DNA of 64,000 bases from Pseudomonas simiae (GTDB taxonomy: Bacteria > Pseudomonadota > Gammaproteobacteria > Pseudomonadales > Pseudomonadaceae), in assembly GCF_900111895.1 (NCBI RefSeq), contig NZ_FOKB01000016.1, forward strand, positions 1 to 64,000. The letters are read 5' to 3'. Below, one piece after another: positions 53,063 to 61,636 of the stretch (position 1 is its first letter; every line of letters starts with the position of its first letter). The position numbers and the translations under genes were made by a program. The notes under the pieces were generated by a model that had not been told where the DNA came from, ran no database searches, and saw nothing but the letters and a program-made list of their open reading frames with translations.

Positions 53063-53665
53063 ATGAGCAGTCGCATCATCATCGCTGATGACCATCCGAT
53101 GTTTCGTGAAGCCATGCTGCGCACGGTGCAGCGCTTGTTGCCGGACGCCGTGGTGCAGGAAGCCGGGGACCTTGACGGGGTGCTCGCACTGATCCATGAA
53201 GGCGGCGAGGTCGATACGCTGATCCTCGATCTGCGCTTTCCCGGCCTGACCTGCATGAGCCAACTGGTCGAACTGCGCCAGCAACTGCGGCGCACTACAC
53301 TGATCGTGGTGTCGATGGTGGATGACCCGGCATTGATCGATCAGGTGATGGCCCTGGGCGCGGACGGCTTCATCGGCAAGAACATCGCCCCCGACGAGAT
53401 CGGCCAGGCGCTGCTGGCTATCCGCGAAGGCGAAGTGCTGGTCAAGTTTGCCCCTTCCGGTTTGCTGCCACTGGACACCTACGCCCTCACCGCCCGTCAG
53501 CAGGACGTGCTGCGCCTGATCGCGCAGGGCAAGACCAACAAAGAAATCGCCAAGGCCCTGGAAATCTCGCCGTTTACGGTGCGCATCCATGTGTCGTCGT
53601 TGTTGCGCACGCTGGATGTGCCGTCGCGGGCGGCAGCAGCGGTGAAGTATTCCGGGGAGTTCTAG
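53063..53665 (+). CDS. LuxR/NarL-type response regulator
   Basis: 200 residues. Receiver with Asp9-Asp10 and Asp56 (TLILDLRFP), Lys near 107 (GFIGKN), and a LuxR helix-turn-helix (ALTARQQDVLRLIAQGKTNKEIAKALEISPFTVRIHVSSLL). AGGAAGGAG stands before the ATG. Likely partner of the divergent hybrid kinase. Confidence 0.92.
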   Translation: MSSRIIIADDHPMFREAMLRTVQRLLPDAVVQEAGDLDGVLALIHEGGEVDTLILDLRFPGLTCMSQLVELRQQLRRTTLIVVSMVDDPALIDQVMALGADGFIGKNIAPDEIGQALLAIREGEVLVKFAPSGLLPLDTYALTARQQDVLRLIAQGKTNKEIAKALEISPFTVRIHVSSLLRTLDVPSRAAAAVKYSGEF

Positions 53666-53872
53666 GGGGAGCGGGAAGCACGCCTCACCCTGCGCAGCGG
53701 TACTGGAGCGCGGCCGTATTGCCGAGCGCTGGCACACCGGATGGATTTGCGCCGAAACCGGCCAGCAGGGTATCGCCTTCAGCTTATCGAGTATTGGGAG
53801 AGAGCGTTTCAGTGCCAGGCACAGGATGTTTCTCTATGATGGGGCCTTTCGCTCAATGCCTCAGGAAATACC

Positions 53873-54364
53873 ATGCCCGCCCTCACCTTCCGCACCGCCC
53901 TCCCCGCCGATGCCGCGCGTTGCTTTGACATCGAAATCAGCGCCTACGAAGGCGACGAAGCCGCGACGCTGGAGAAGATCGCCACGCGTATTGCGCAATA
54001 CCCGCAAGGTTTTTTGATCCTGGAAGCCGAGGGCGAAGTGGTGGGTTTCATCAACTGTGGGTGCGCCCATGAGGTGGTGATGTCGGACGAGGCGTTCAAG
54101 GAGTTGGTAGGCCACTGCGCCGAGGCGCCAAACGTCGTGATCATGTCGGTGGTGGTCGACCCGGCGCATCAGGGCAAGGGTTATTCCAAGGCGTTGATGA
54201 CTGAGTTCGTGCAGCGTATGCGCGGGATGGGCAAACAGACGATTCACTTGATGTGCAAAGAACAGCACGTGCCGTTGTACGAGCGCATGGGTTATGACTA
54301 TGTGCGCCCTTCGCCATCGGATCACGGAGGAATGGCGTGGCATGAAATGGTCAGGGCGCTCTGA
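53873..54364 (+). CDS. GNAT-family N-acetyltransferase
   Basis: 163 residues, one GNAT domain: LTFRTALPADAARCFDIEISAYEGDEAATLEKI resembles arylalkylamine (serotonin) N-acetyltransferase-like GNATs; the acetyl-CoA loop is VVDPAHQGKGYSKALM. The substrate is unknown. It is 2 bases before the next GNAT gene, so the pair is one operon. Confidence 0.87.
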   Translation: MPALTFRTALPADAARCFDIEISAYEGDEAATLEKIATRIAQYPQGFLILEAEGEVVGFINCGCAHEVVMSDEAFKELVGHCAEAPNVVIMSVVVDPAHQGKGYSKALMTEFVQRMRGMGKQTIHLMCKEQHVPLYERMGYDYVRPSPSDHGGMAWHEMVRAL

Positions 54365-54366
54365 CG

Positions 54367-54792
54367 ATGGACATACCGTTGATTGAAATCAGCGACCAGC
54401 CCAACCCCGAAGTCGAGCGCCTCCTCGGCAGCGGCCTGGCGGCGTTCAACGAAAGCATCACGGGCTACAACGATCGCCAGCCGCTGACGGTGCTGATCAA
54501 AGACCCTGCCACCCAGCAGATCGTCGGCGGCATCACCGGTAAAACCACGCTAGGCATGGCCTTTCTCGACCTCTTCCACCTGCCCGAACACCTGCGGGGG
54601 TCGGGCCTGGGCAGCCAACTGTTGCAAGCCTTCGAAAACGAAGCCCGGCGGCGGGGTTGTCGCAATGCGGTGCTCTACACCCTGAGCTTCCAGGCGCCAG
54701 GGTTCTACGAGAAGCACGGGTGGCTGAAATTCGGTGAAGTGCCCTGCGCACCTGAAGGCAGCAGCCGGGTGTTTCTGTCTAAACCGCTGTGA
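54367..54792 (+). CDS. GNAT-family N-acetyltransferase
   Basis: 141 residues, small GNAT: PLTVLIKDPATQQIVGGITGKT, FLDLFHLPEHLRGSGLGSQLLQAFENEARRRGC, YTLSFQAPGFYEKHGW. This pattern (R-G-S-G-L-G and F-Q-A-x-x-F-Y-x-K-x-G) fits the antibiotic/metabolite acetyltransferase subgroup. Second gene of a GNAT pair. Confidence 0.87.
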   Translation: MDIPLIEISDQPNPEVERLLGSGLAAFNESITGYNDRQPLTVLIKDPATQQIVGGITGKTTLGMAFLDLFHLPEHLRGSGLGSQLLQAFENEARRRGCRNAVLYTLSFQAPGFYEKHGWLKFGEVPCAPEGSSRVFLSKPL

Positions 54793-54793
54793 C

Positions 54794-54810
54794 TGCCGCT
54801 TGCAGCGGCA
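54794..54810 (+). terminator. Hairpin after the GNAT pair
   Basis: TGCCGCT-TGC-AGCGGCA, a 7-bp stem directly at the stop codon, with a TTGTTTTTTGG tract ~15 bases later. Confidence 0.5.
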
Positions 54811-54837
54811 ATAGCAGCGCGGATTGTTTTTTGGTAA

Positions 54838-54928
54838 GCGCGCTTGCTCGCGAATAACCAATAGGCCACCCCGGGCAGCCCGATAGCGCTGCGTCATCTC
54901 TCACGTTCTTCGCGAGCAAGCTCGCGCC
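54838..54928. repeat. Inverted pair of REP sequences (REPIN-like)
   Basis: GCGCGCTTGCTCGCGAA on the left and TTCGCGAGCAAGCTCGCGCC on the right are inverted copies of the Pseudomonas REP core separated by ~54 bases. Such doublets are mobilised by a RAYT transposase elsewhere in the genome. Confidence 0.75.
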
Positions 54929-55001
54929 TTCAAAGGGCATCATTGGCTTGGCTGAGCGGTTTTAATCATTTGCACGCAGCCCGACGCTTTGCTTTAATCG
55001 C

Positions 55002-55020
55002 GACCAATTCTTATTTGCAT
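55002..55020 (+). promoter_or_regulatory. Candidate Fur box upstream of the sigma factor
   Basis: GACCAATTCTTATTTGCAT; its reverse contains GCAAATAAGAATTG, a good match to one and a half repeats of the Pseudomonas Fur box. It is ~25 bases upstream of the start codon, consistent with iron repression. Confidence 0.5.
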
Positions 55021-55044
55021 GCTTTTTTGAGCTGGACGGGCAGT

Positions 55045-55557
55045 GTGTCGACTTCTTTTACCCACCTCTACGGCACCCATCACGGTTGGCTGCTCGGCCT
55101 GCTGCGCCGGCGCCTGAACGACCGCTGGGATGCCGCCGACCTGGCTCACGACACGTTTATCCGGATTCTCAGCCGCCCACCGGCCGAGACCGACCCCGTC
55201 CGCCAACGCTCCTACCTGGCCACTATCGCCCGCGGGCTGTGCATCGACCATTGGCGCCGGCGCCAGCTCGAACGCACGTGGCTGCAAACCCTGGCCGAAC
55301 GGCCGGAAGCGCTGCAACCGTCGCCGGAGCAACGGGCGATCATCGTCGAGACACTGGTTGAGGTGGACGCCATGCTCGCGCGACTGCCGAAGAAAGTCAG
55401 CGAAGCCTTCCTGCTCGCCCAGTTACACGGCCTGCCCTACAAGCAGATCGCCGAGCAGCTTGGCGTGGGCGAGCGCATGGTCAAGAAGTACATGGCCCAG
55501 GCCCTGCTGCATTGCGCAATCCTGGAAGCCGAACTCGACGGGATGCTCGTGCAATGA
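55045..55557 (+). CDS. ECF sigma factor, FecI-like (iron starvation)
   Basis: 170 residues. Sigma region 2 (FTHLYGTHHGWLLGLLRRRLNDRWDAADLAHDTFIRIL) and region 4 (LPKKVSEAFLLAQLHGLPYKQIAEQLGVGERMVKKYMAQAL), typical of FecI/PvdS-type factors controlling a TonB receptor. The frame is open upstream; the GTG giving VSTSFTHLYG fits the family length. ATGA overlap with fecR. Confidence 0.88.
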   Translation: MSTSFTHLYGTHHGWLLGLLRRRLNDRWDAADLAHDTFIRILSRPPAETDPVRQRSYLATIARGLCIDHWRRRQLERTWLQTLAERPEALQPSPEQRAIIVETLVEVDAMLARLPKKVSEAFLLAQLHGLPYKQIAEQLGVGERMVKKYMAQALLHCAILEAELDGMLVQ

Positions 55558-56504
55558 ACGCCTCCGGCAAGCTCAGCCATGCCAGCCTTGAGCAGGCCGC
55601 GCAATGGTATGTGCGCCTGCAGGACCACGGCAGCGCCTTGGAGCAACTGCGCTGGCAGGCCTGGGTCGCGCAAAACCCTGAACACTTGGCGGCCTGGCAG
55701 TACGTGCAGCGGGTGAGCCAGCGTTTTGCCCCGCTGCAGGAACAAGCCCAGGGGGCCAGCCGCGCCTTGCGCAGTTCGCGGCGCCAGACACTCAAGACCC
55801 TGCTGGTGCTGTGCGGCGGCTCGGCGCTGGCCTGGGGCAGTTGGCGCAACACCGCCCTGCCCCGACTGGTGGGCGGCTGGAGCGCAGACTATGCAACCAC
55901 CAGCGGCGAGACCCGCGATACCCTGCTGGCCGATGGCAGCCATGTGTGGCTGAACGCGTTGAGTGCGCTGGATGTGCGTTTTGATGCGGCGCAACGCTTG
56001 CTGCTTCTGCGCTTTGGCGAGGTATTGATCGACACGGCCAAGGACGCCCGGCGGCCGTTTCTGGTCGATACCGAACAGGGGCGCATGCAGGCGCTGGGCA
56101 CCCGTTTCAGTGTGCTGCAAGGCGACGATCACACCCAGCTCAATGTCTTCGAAGGCCGCGTGCAGATCACCACCCAAGACCGGCATGTGCGCATCATCGA
56201 AGCGGGCCAGCAAGCCTCCTTTACCCGCGATGGCTTCAAACCCACCGCGACTGCCTCGCAGGCGCGGGAGGCCTGGAGCCGTGGCGTGCTGCTGGCGGAC
56301 AACTTGCCGCTTGGGCAGTTGATCACCGAGCTTAACCGTTATCGCCCCGGCCATCTGGGATGTGATCCGGCGGTGGCGCAGTTGCCGGTGATGGGCTCGT
56401 TCCCGCTCAAGGACAGCGATCATGCCCTGCACCTGTTGCAGGCGGCGCTGCCGATTCGGGTCGACCGGCCGTTGCCGTGGTGGGTATCGGTCGGGCCGCT
56501 GTAA
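55554..56504 (+). CDS. FecR-like anti-sigma factor
   Basis: 316 residues. Cytoplasmic N-terminus that binds the sigma factor (LEQAAQWYVRLQD ... RWQAWVAQNPEHLAAWQYVQRV, DUF4880), one membrane helix (LKTLLVLCGGSALAWGSW, about 82-99), then the periplasmic FecR domain (YATTSGETRDTLLADGSHVWLNALSAL, LGTRFSVLQGDD). It relays the signal from the receptor's STN domain to the sigma factor. Confidence 0.9.
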   Translation: MNASGKLSHASLEQAAQWYVRLQDHGSALEQLRWQAWVAQNPEHLAAWQYVQRVSQRFAPLQEQAQGASRALRSSRRQTLKTLLVLCGGSALAWGSWRNTALPRLVGGWSADYATTSGETRDTLLADGSHVWLNALSALDVRFDAAQRLLLLRFGEVLIDTAKDARRPFLVDTEQGRMQALGTRFSVLQGDDHTQLNVFEGRVQITTQDRHVRIIEAGQQASFTRDGFKPTATASQAREAWSRGVLLADNLPLGQLITELNRYRPGHLGCDPAVAQLPVMGSFPLKDSDHALHLLQAALPIRVDRPLPWWVSVGPL

Positions 56505-56602
56505 AAAATCTTCAACCGCCAGTTCCCTTTTTCAACACTCGTTCGGTTAACCCTGCAGACGCTTTCAATTCGCCGATCGATTTGATCCAAAGGGAAACAT
56601 CC

Positions 56603-59065
56603 ATGTCGCAACCTGCTCGCTTCGCGCTGTGCCCATTGGCGCTGGCCACTTCGTTGTTCTGCCTTGGCGCGCCGATGGTGCACGCCGCCGACTCGCCTTC
56701 GAGCCAGGAGGCCGCGCGTCCCTACCGCATCGCCGCCGGCTCCCTGGTCAGTGTGTTGAACAGCTTCGCCGAGCAGTCGGGCATTTTCATCGCTGGCCAC
56801 AACAGCCTCGCCGCCGGCAAGACCAGCCCCGGCCTGAACGGCAACTACACCCCGGCGGCCGGCTTGCAGCGCCTGTTGCAGGGCAGCGGTCTGCAGGCAC
56901 TGTCCCAAGGCAACAACGGTTACGTGCTGGACCCGATTCCCGCCAACACCGGCGCGCTGGAGCTGGGTGCCACCACGGTTTCCGGCCAGGACCTGGGCGC
57001 CACCACCGAAGACACCCGTTCCTACACCACCGGCTCCATGGCTTCGGCCACCGGCCTGCCGCTGTCGATGCGTGAAACCCCGCAATCGGTGACGGTGATC
57101 ACCCGCCAGCAGATGGACGACCAGGGCACCAACAGCATCGCCGACACCCTGCGCCGCGCCCCCGGCGTGAGCGTGCAGAACTACGACAGCGAGCGCTGGG
57201 AGTTCTCCAGCCGTGGCCTGCCGATCACCAATTTCCAGTACGACGGTGTCAACTCCACCTATGACGGCGTATATGACTACGGCACCACCAGCACCGACAT
57301 GGCGGTGTACGACCACCTGGAAATCATCAAGGGGTCGGCCGGCCTACTGAGCGGCGCCGGCGACCCTTCGGCCACGGTCAACTTGATCCGCAAAAAGCCC
57401 ACGGCTGCCTTCCAGGCCTCGGTAACCCAGACCTTCGGTTCCTGGGACAACTACCGCACCGAAGGCGACATCTCCGGCCCACTGACCGAGTCCGGCAACG
57501 TGCGCGGGCGTTTTGTCGGCGTGTACCAGGATCGCCAGTCGTACCTGGACCACTACCAGAACACCAAGGACATCGCCTACGGCATCCTTGAAGCCGACCT
57601 CACGCCCGACACCCTGTTGACCTTCGGCATCGATCAACAAGACACCCGCTCCCGCGGTGCCAGTTGGACCGGTTTCCCGATGTACTTCAGCGACGGCTCG
57701 CGCACGAACTTCTCGCGCTCGTTCAACCCGGCCGCCGACTGGAGCCGTCGCGACTTCAACAACCAGACACTCTTCGCCTCGGTGCAGCAGAAGCTGGCGA
57801 ATGACTGGTCGCTCAAAGTCAGCCTCGACCGCAAGCGCAGCCAGCACGACACCCTGCTCGCCTCCGCTAGCGGCGGCAACCCGGACCCGGTCAGCGGCGA
57901 GAACATGTACATGTTCATGGGCAAGTACAAGGGCGACCAGGTGCAAAACACCCTGGACGTGAACCTCAGCGGGCCGTTCAGCCTGCTCGGTCGTGAACAC
58001 GAGTTGATCATGGGCTTCATGACCACCCGCTCGAAACAAGATGTGCCGGTGTACGGTTCGGTCTACCCGCCCGTGGGCGGCAGCATCTTCGATTGGCACG
58101 GCGAATACGCTAAACCGGACATCCCGCGCAGCGGCCAGAACGATATCGTGCAGCGCCAGACCGGTGCCTACCTGGCCACACGCCTGAAACCCACCGATGA
58201 CCTCTCGGTAATCCTTGGCACCCGCGTGAGCAATTTCAGCGGCACCGACAACACGGACTTTTACGACCCGACCAAAGCCGACAACCGCACCCGCTACCAC
58301 CAGAGCGGCGTGGTCACGCCGTATGCCGGGATCGTCTACGACCTCAACGACACCTGGTCGGTGTACACCAGCTACACCCAGATCTATCGCCCGCAGAACA
58401 GCAAGGACGCCGACCGCAAGCTGCTTGACCCCATCGAAGGCAATACCTATGAGGCCGGGATCAAGGCCGCGTTTTACGAGGGCCGCCTGAACGCCAGCTT
58501 TGCGGCGTTCCGCATCGAGCAGGACAATGTCGCCGAGTACGTCTCGGGCTTCGAGACCGACTCGGTGTATCGCCCGATTGCCGGTGCGACCACCAAAGGC
58601 TTCGAGGCGGAACTGTCGGGCGAGGTGCTGGACGGTTGGAACGTCTCCGCGGGCTACACCTACCAGCACACCCGCGATGCCAACAACGGCTACGTGTACA
58701 GCTCGGTGCTGCAAACCACCACGCCACAGCAAGTGGTGCGTCTGTTCAGCACCTACCGCCTGCCCGGCGCGCTGGAGAATGTCACCGTGGGCGGCGGCGT
58801 GAATTGGCAGAGCGAGTTCTTCGGCAACGTGTTCCAGCCTAACCCGAATGACACGGTCAATTTCGGCCAGTACGCGCGCATCACCCAGGACAGCTACTAC
58901 CTGGTCGACCTGATGGCGCGCTACCGCTTCAACGAGCACCTGAGCACCACGCTGAACGTGAAGAACCTGTTCGATAAAAAGTACTACACCGGCCTGGGCA
59001 ACTTCGGCACCGGTTTCTACGGCGAACCGCGCAGCCTGCAACTGGCGACCAAATGGGACTTCTGA
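56603..59065 (+). CDS. TonB-dependent siderophore receptor with STN signalling domain
   Basis: 820 residues. Signal peptide cleaved after MVHA (about 29); STN domain 40-110 (YRIAAGSLVSVLNSFAEQSG); plug domain from about 150 with RETPQSVTVITRQQMDDQG; 22-stranded barrel ending in ATKWDF with the C-terminal Phe. FpvA/FoxA-type receptors of this kind take up a hydroxamate or pyoverdine-like ferric siderophore and signal through FecR/FecI. The exact ligand is not assignable. AAAGGGAAA before the ATG; 98 bases after fecR. Confidence 0.93.
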   Translation: MSQPARFALCPLALATSLFCLGAPMVHAADSPSSQEAARPYRIAAGSLVSVLNSFAEQSGIFIAGHNSLAAGKTSPGLNGNYTPAAGLQRLLQGSGLQALSQGNNGYVLDPIPANTGALELGATTVSGQDLGATTEDTRSYTTGSMASATGLPLSMRETPQSVTVITRQQMDDQGTNSIADTLRRAPGVSVQNYDSERWEFSSRGLPITNFQYDGVNSTYDGVYDYGTTSTDMAVYDHLEIIKGSAGLLSGAGDPSATVNLIRKKPTAAFQASVTQTFGSWDNYRTEGDISGPLTESGNVRGRFVGVYQDRQSYLDHYQNTKDIAYGILEADLTPDTLLTFGIDQQDTRSRGASWTGFPMYFSDGSRTNFSRSFNPAADWSRRDFNNQTLFASVQQKLANDWSLKVSLDRKRSQHDTLLASASGGNPDPVSGENMYMFMGKYKGDQVQNTLDVNLSGPFSLLGREHELIMGFMTTRSKQDVPVYGSVYPPVGGSIFDWHGEYAKPDIPRSGQNDIVQRQTGAYLATRLKPTDDLSVILGTRVSNFSGTDNTDFYDPTKADNRTRYHQSGVVTPYAGIVYDLNDTWSVYTSYTQIYRPQNSKDADRKLLDPIEGNTYEAGIKAAFYEGRLNASFAAFRIEQDNVAEYVSGFETDSVYRPIAGATTKGFEAELSGEVLDGWNVSAGYTYQHTRDANNGYVYSSVLQTTTPQQVVRLFSTYRLPGALENVTVGGGVNWQSEFFGNVFQPNPNDTVNFGQYARITQDSYYLVDLMARYRFNEHLSTTLNVKNLFDKKYYTGLGNFGTGFYGEPRSLQLATKWDF

Positions 59066-59128
59066 GCTGACGACGGTGGCGGTCTGTGCAATGATCCCTT
59101 CACTCGCTCAAGGGAGGGACCCGCCGCC

Positions 59129-60022
59129 ATGTCGCCGAACAGCCTCGCTCACCTTTCACGCTCGCCGCGCTTCTGGCGCGACGAGCGCCTGCCCTTCGTC
59201 GAAGCACGCACCATTGCCGATGGGCGCAAGGTCACCTACAGCCGTCACGCGCACGAGCATTTCTCCATCGGCGTGGTCACCACGGGGCGCAGCTATTACC
59301 ACTACGGCGCCGACACCTTTGAGATCAGCGCCGGCACGGTGGTGTTGATGAACCCCGGCGACGTACACGCCTGCAACCCTATCGCCAATGAGCCGTGGTC
59401 CTACCAAATGGTGTACATCGACACGCCCTGGCTGACGGACTTGCAGCACCAACTGGGCTTCAGCACGGAGCAGGGTTATCGGCCCTTCAACACGCCCTAC
59501 ACCCGGGACACGGTGCTTTACGAAGGCCTGTTGGAGTTGTACGGGATACTGGTGGATGAACAGGCCGAACACCTGCAAAAACAGAGCGCGCTGGTGAGTT
59601 ACTTCACTGAAGTGCAACAGCGCCTCAACCCCTCCGACACGCCGGTGCGCGAGGTCAACCACAAGCTGGAACGCGCCGCCGACTACATCCGCGAACACTG
59701 CACCGACGCACTCAGATTGGAAGATATCTGCGTGGCGGCCGAGCTGTCGCCGTCCTACCTGATCCGTGCATTCAAGCAGTATTACGGGCTGACGCCCCAC
59801 GCATTCCTGGTCAACCAGCGTATCCAGTTTGCCCGCGCGCAATTGCGCCAGGGTGAGCTGATCGCCGATGTCGCGCTGGCCGCGGGGTTTGCCGACCAAG
59901 CGCATTTCCAGCGCACGTTCAAACAGCATTTCGCCGCCACGCCGGGGCAGTACCGCGACCGGCTCAAGCCATCAATAAATAACCCACACTGGCCACCAGC
60001 AACGCAGCCATTGAGCGGTTGA
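59129..60022 (+). CDS. AraC-family transcriptional regulator
   Basis: 297 residues. N-terminal cupin sensor (HAHEHFSIGVVTTGRSYYHYGADTFEISAGTVVLMNPGDVHACNP) and two C-terminal helix-turn-helix motifs (RLEDICVAAELSPSYLIRAFKQYYGLTPHAFL; IADVALAAGFADQAHFQRTFKQHFAATPGQYR). AGGGAGG precedes the ATG. Its 3' end overlaps the convergent LysE gene by 59 bases. Regulators of this type often control the adjacent LysE-type exporter. Confidence 0.9.
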   Translation: MSPNSLAHLSRSPRFWRDERLPFVEARTIADGRKVTYSRHAHEHFSIGVVTTGRSYYHYGADTFEISAGTVVLMNPGDVHACNPIANEPWSYQMVYIDTPWLTDLQHQLGFSTEQGYRPFNTPYTRDTVLYEGLLELYGILVDEQAEHLQKQSALVSYFTEVQQRLNPSDTPVREVNHKLERAADYIREHCTDALRLEDICVAAELSPSYLIRAFKQYYGLTPHAFLVNQRIQFARAQLRQGELIADVALAAGFADQAHFQRTFKQHFAATPGQYRDRLKPSINNPHWPPATQPLSG

Positions 60023-60551
60023 ACACGCGAACACCCCGAGGGTTGCCGAGGTAGCGGCGCAGGAACGTCCCGGCGTAGGCCCAGCACGCCACGGACAGGT
60101 AGCAGATCACCAGGTAGAGCGCCGCAAACAGCCAGACCTGTGCGGCATCGCCATCCGCGACAAACAAGCCCATCCCCGCCACGCAGGCCAGCCAGGCCTT
60201 GGGGTTGAGCCATTGCATGATCGCCCCGTACAGCATCGATGGCGCGGTGGCGTTACCTTCGGCGTCGAGACGGCCATCGTCCGCCGCCAGTTTCCAGGCC
60301 ATGTACAGCAGGAACGCCACCCCGCCCCACTGGATCAACTGGGTCAATATCGGCCAGCGTACCAGCACCTCATGCAAGCCCAGGCCAATCAACACCAACA
60401 GCAACGTGAAGCCCACAGCAGCACCAAACACATGCTTCTGGCTGGCGACAAAGCCGAAGCGCGCCCCCGAACTCAGCGCAACCACATTGACCGGGCCTGG
60501 CGTGATGGACGTGGCCAGGGCGAAGGCAGCCATGGAAATGATCAAGCTCAT
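59964..60551 (-). CDS. LysE-family amino-acid exporter
   Basis: 195 residues, six membrane helices, with the LysE/RhtB start ATSITPGPVNVVALSSGARFGF and the AIMQWLNPKAWL segment. It exports an amino acid or derivative. Convergent with the AraC regulator. Confidence 0.9.
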   Translation of the reverse strand: MSLIISMAAFALATSITPGPVNVVALSSGARFGFVASQKHVFGAAVGFTLLLVLIGLGLHEVLVRWPILTQLIQWGGVAFLLYMAWKLAADDGRLDAEGNATAPSMLYGAIMQWLNPKAWLACVAGMGLFVADGDAAQVWLFAALYLVICYLSVACWAYAGTFLRRYLGNPRGVRVFNRSMAALLVASVGYLLMA

Positions 60552-60649
60552 TGCAGTTCCTTTTTATTCGAACCCGTGATGGTGAGGCCACGGTAAACGG
60601 CGAGTCGGCCGGGGTATTGAACAAAATCACCCTCGCCGAATGATCGTGT

Positions 60650-60948
60650 ATGCGTGTGCAGGCTTATTCCATCGTCGGCCCTAAAGGCGGCGTAACTTCT
60701 GCCTGCCTGATGCTGTCTTTTTCTGCGGTTCAAGCCGCTGAACGCTGAGAAACTTCGCCGCCTTTATCGAACGCGCTGGCAAGGAGTACGCCAAGAGCTC
60801 GCCGACGCCTAAAGAGTACGACGCGTGTGTCGAGCAGATCAGCCATATGTGGGCCAGCCCACCGAACTGGACCGACGCGCAATTGCAGAGCATCCTGTCG
60901 GCGCGCATCACCTGCGCACCCACCGATACCCGCCCTATCAGGACACCA
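60650..60948 (+). pseudogene. Possible remnant of a small secreted protein, frameshifted
   Basis: An ATG opens a 32-codon frame ending in a signal-peptide-like stretch (ACLMLSFSAVQAAER) and TGA. From 60742 a second frame, shifted by one base, continues with coding-like sequence (NFAAFIERAGKEYAKSSPTPKEYDACVEQISHMWASPPNWTDAQLQ ... TCAP, shortened here) and runs into the TetR gene without a stop. Two cysteines and a sensible signal peptide suggest one ancestral secreted protein broken by a frameshift. Low confidence: it could also be a long N-terminal extension of TetR. Confidence 0.3.
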
Positions 60949-61527
60949 ATGCCCAACCCGATTCCACGACGGCGCGATGCCGCCGTCACCCGCGAAGCCA
61001 TCCTGTTGTCCGCGCGCAAGGCCTTTGCCCAATCGGGCTATGACGGCGCCGGGGTGCGCGAGATCGCCGCTGGCGCGGGGCTCACCGAGATGCTGGTCAA
61101 CCGCTACTTCGGGTCCAAGGAAGAGCTGTTTGCCGAAGTGATCGCCGAGACCCTGGCCAGCCGGATCATCCTGACGCCAGGCAACCTCAGCTCGGAAAAC
61201 CTCGGCCGTACCATCGCCACCGCACTGGTCAGCCTCACCGAAGCCGGCAATAAGCCCTTGGAAGGTTTCCTGATCATGTTGCATGCGGCGTCCAGCAAAC
61301 GCGCAGCCATCATCGGTCGCGAGCAAGTGGAAAAAGGTCATCAGGCAACCATGGCCGCTGCACTCAAGGGCGCCCACCACGAAGAGCGTGCCGCGTTGGT
61401 GATAGCCCTGGTGTCGGGTTTCCAGGTCATGCGCCAGATGCTGGAGTTGTCGGCGCTGGCCAAGGCCGATCCACAGCTGCTGATCGACCTGCTGACGCCG
61501 CTGTTCCAGCAGTTGGTGGATGGCTGA
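60949..61527 (+). CDS. TetR-family transcriptional regulator
   Basis: 192 residues. TetR helix-turn-helix at about 9-60 (TREAILLSARKAFAQSGYDGAGVREIAAGAGLTEMLVNRYFGSKEELF), then a helical ligand-binding domain. The frame is open further upstream (see the remnant), but MPNPIPRRR with AGGAC before it gives a normal-length TetR. Target unknown; neighbours are a LysE exporter and a flavoprotein. Confidence 0.88.
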   Translation: MPNPIPRRRDAAVTREAILLSARKAFAQSGYDGAGVREIAAGAGLTEMLVNRYFGSKEELFAEVIAETLASRIILTPGNLSSENLGRTIATALVSLTEAGNKPLEGFLIMLHAASSKRAAIIGREQVEKGHQATMAAALKGAHHEERAALVIALVSGFQVMRQMLELSALAKADPQLLIDLLTPLFQQLVDG

Positions 61528-61636
61528 AGCGCTTCAAGCCCTGAGCGAAGGCCGCGAAGAAGTGCTGATCACCGATCATGCGCTGGCGGTAAAGGCCTCG
61601 CTGTCCACCGACAGCCCGGTGCACCTCAACCGTTGA
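61520..61636 (+). CDS. Small 38-codon ORF between TetR and flavoprotein genes
   Basis: MAEALQALSEGREEVLITD then 19 more residues, starting with an ATGGCTGA overlap of the TetR stop and ending inside the convergent flavoprotein gene. The amino-acid pattern looks coding, like the C-terminus of a longer protein, but no family is recognised. It may be a remnant. Confidence 0.25.
   Translation: MAEALQALSEGREEVLITDHALAVKASLSTDSPVHLNR

Noticed and set aside
57344..59041. 565-codon minus-strand frame opposite the TonB receptor
   Set aside because: Antisense shadow with repetitive Val/Gly/His composition.
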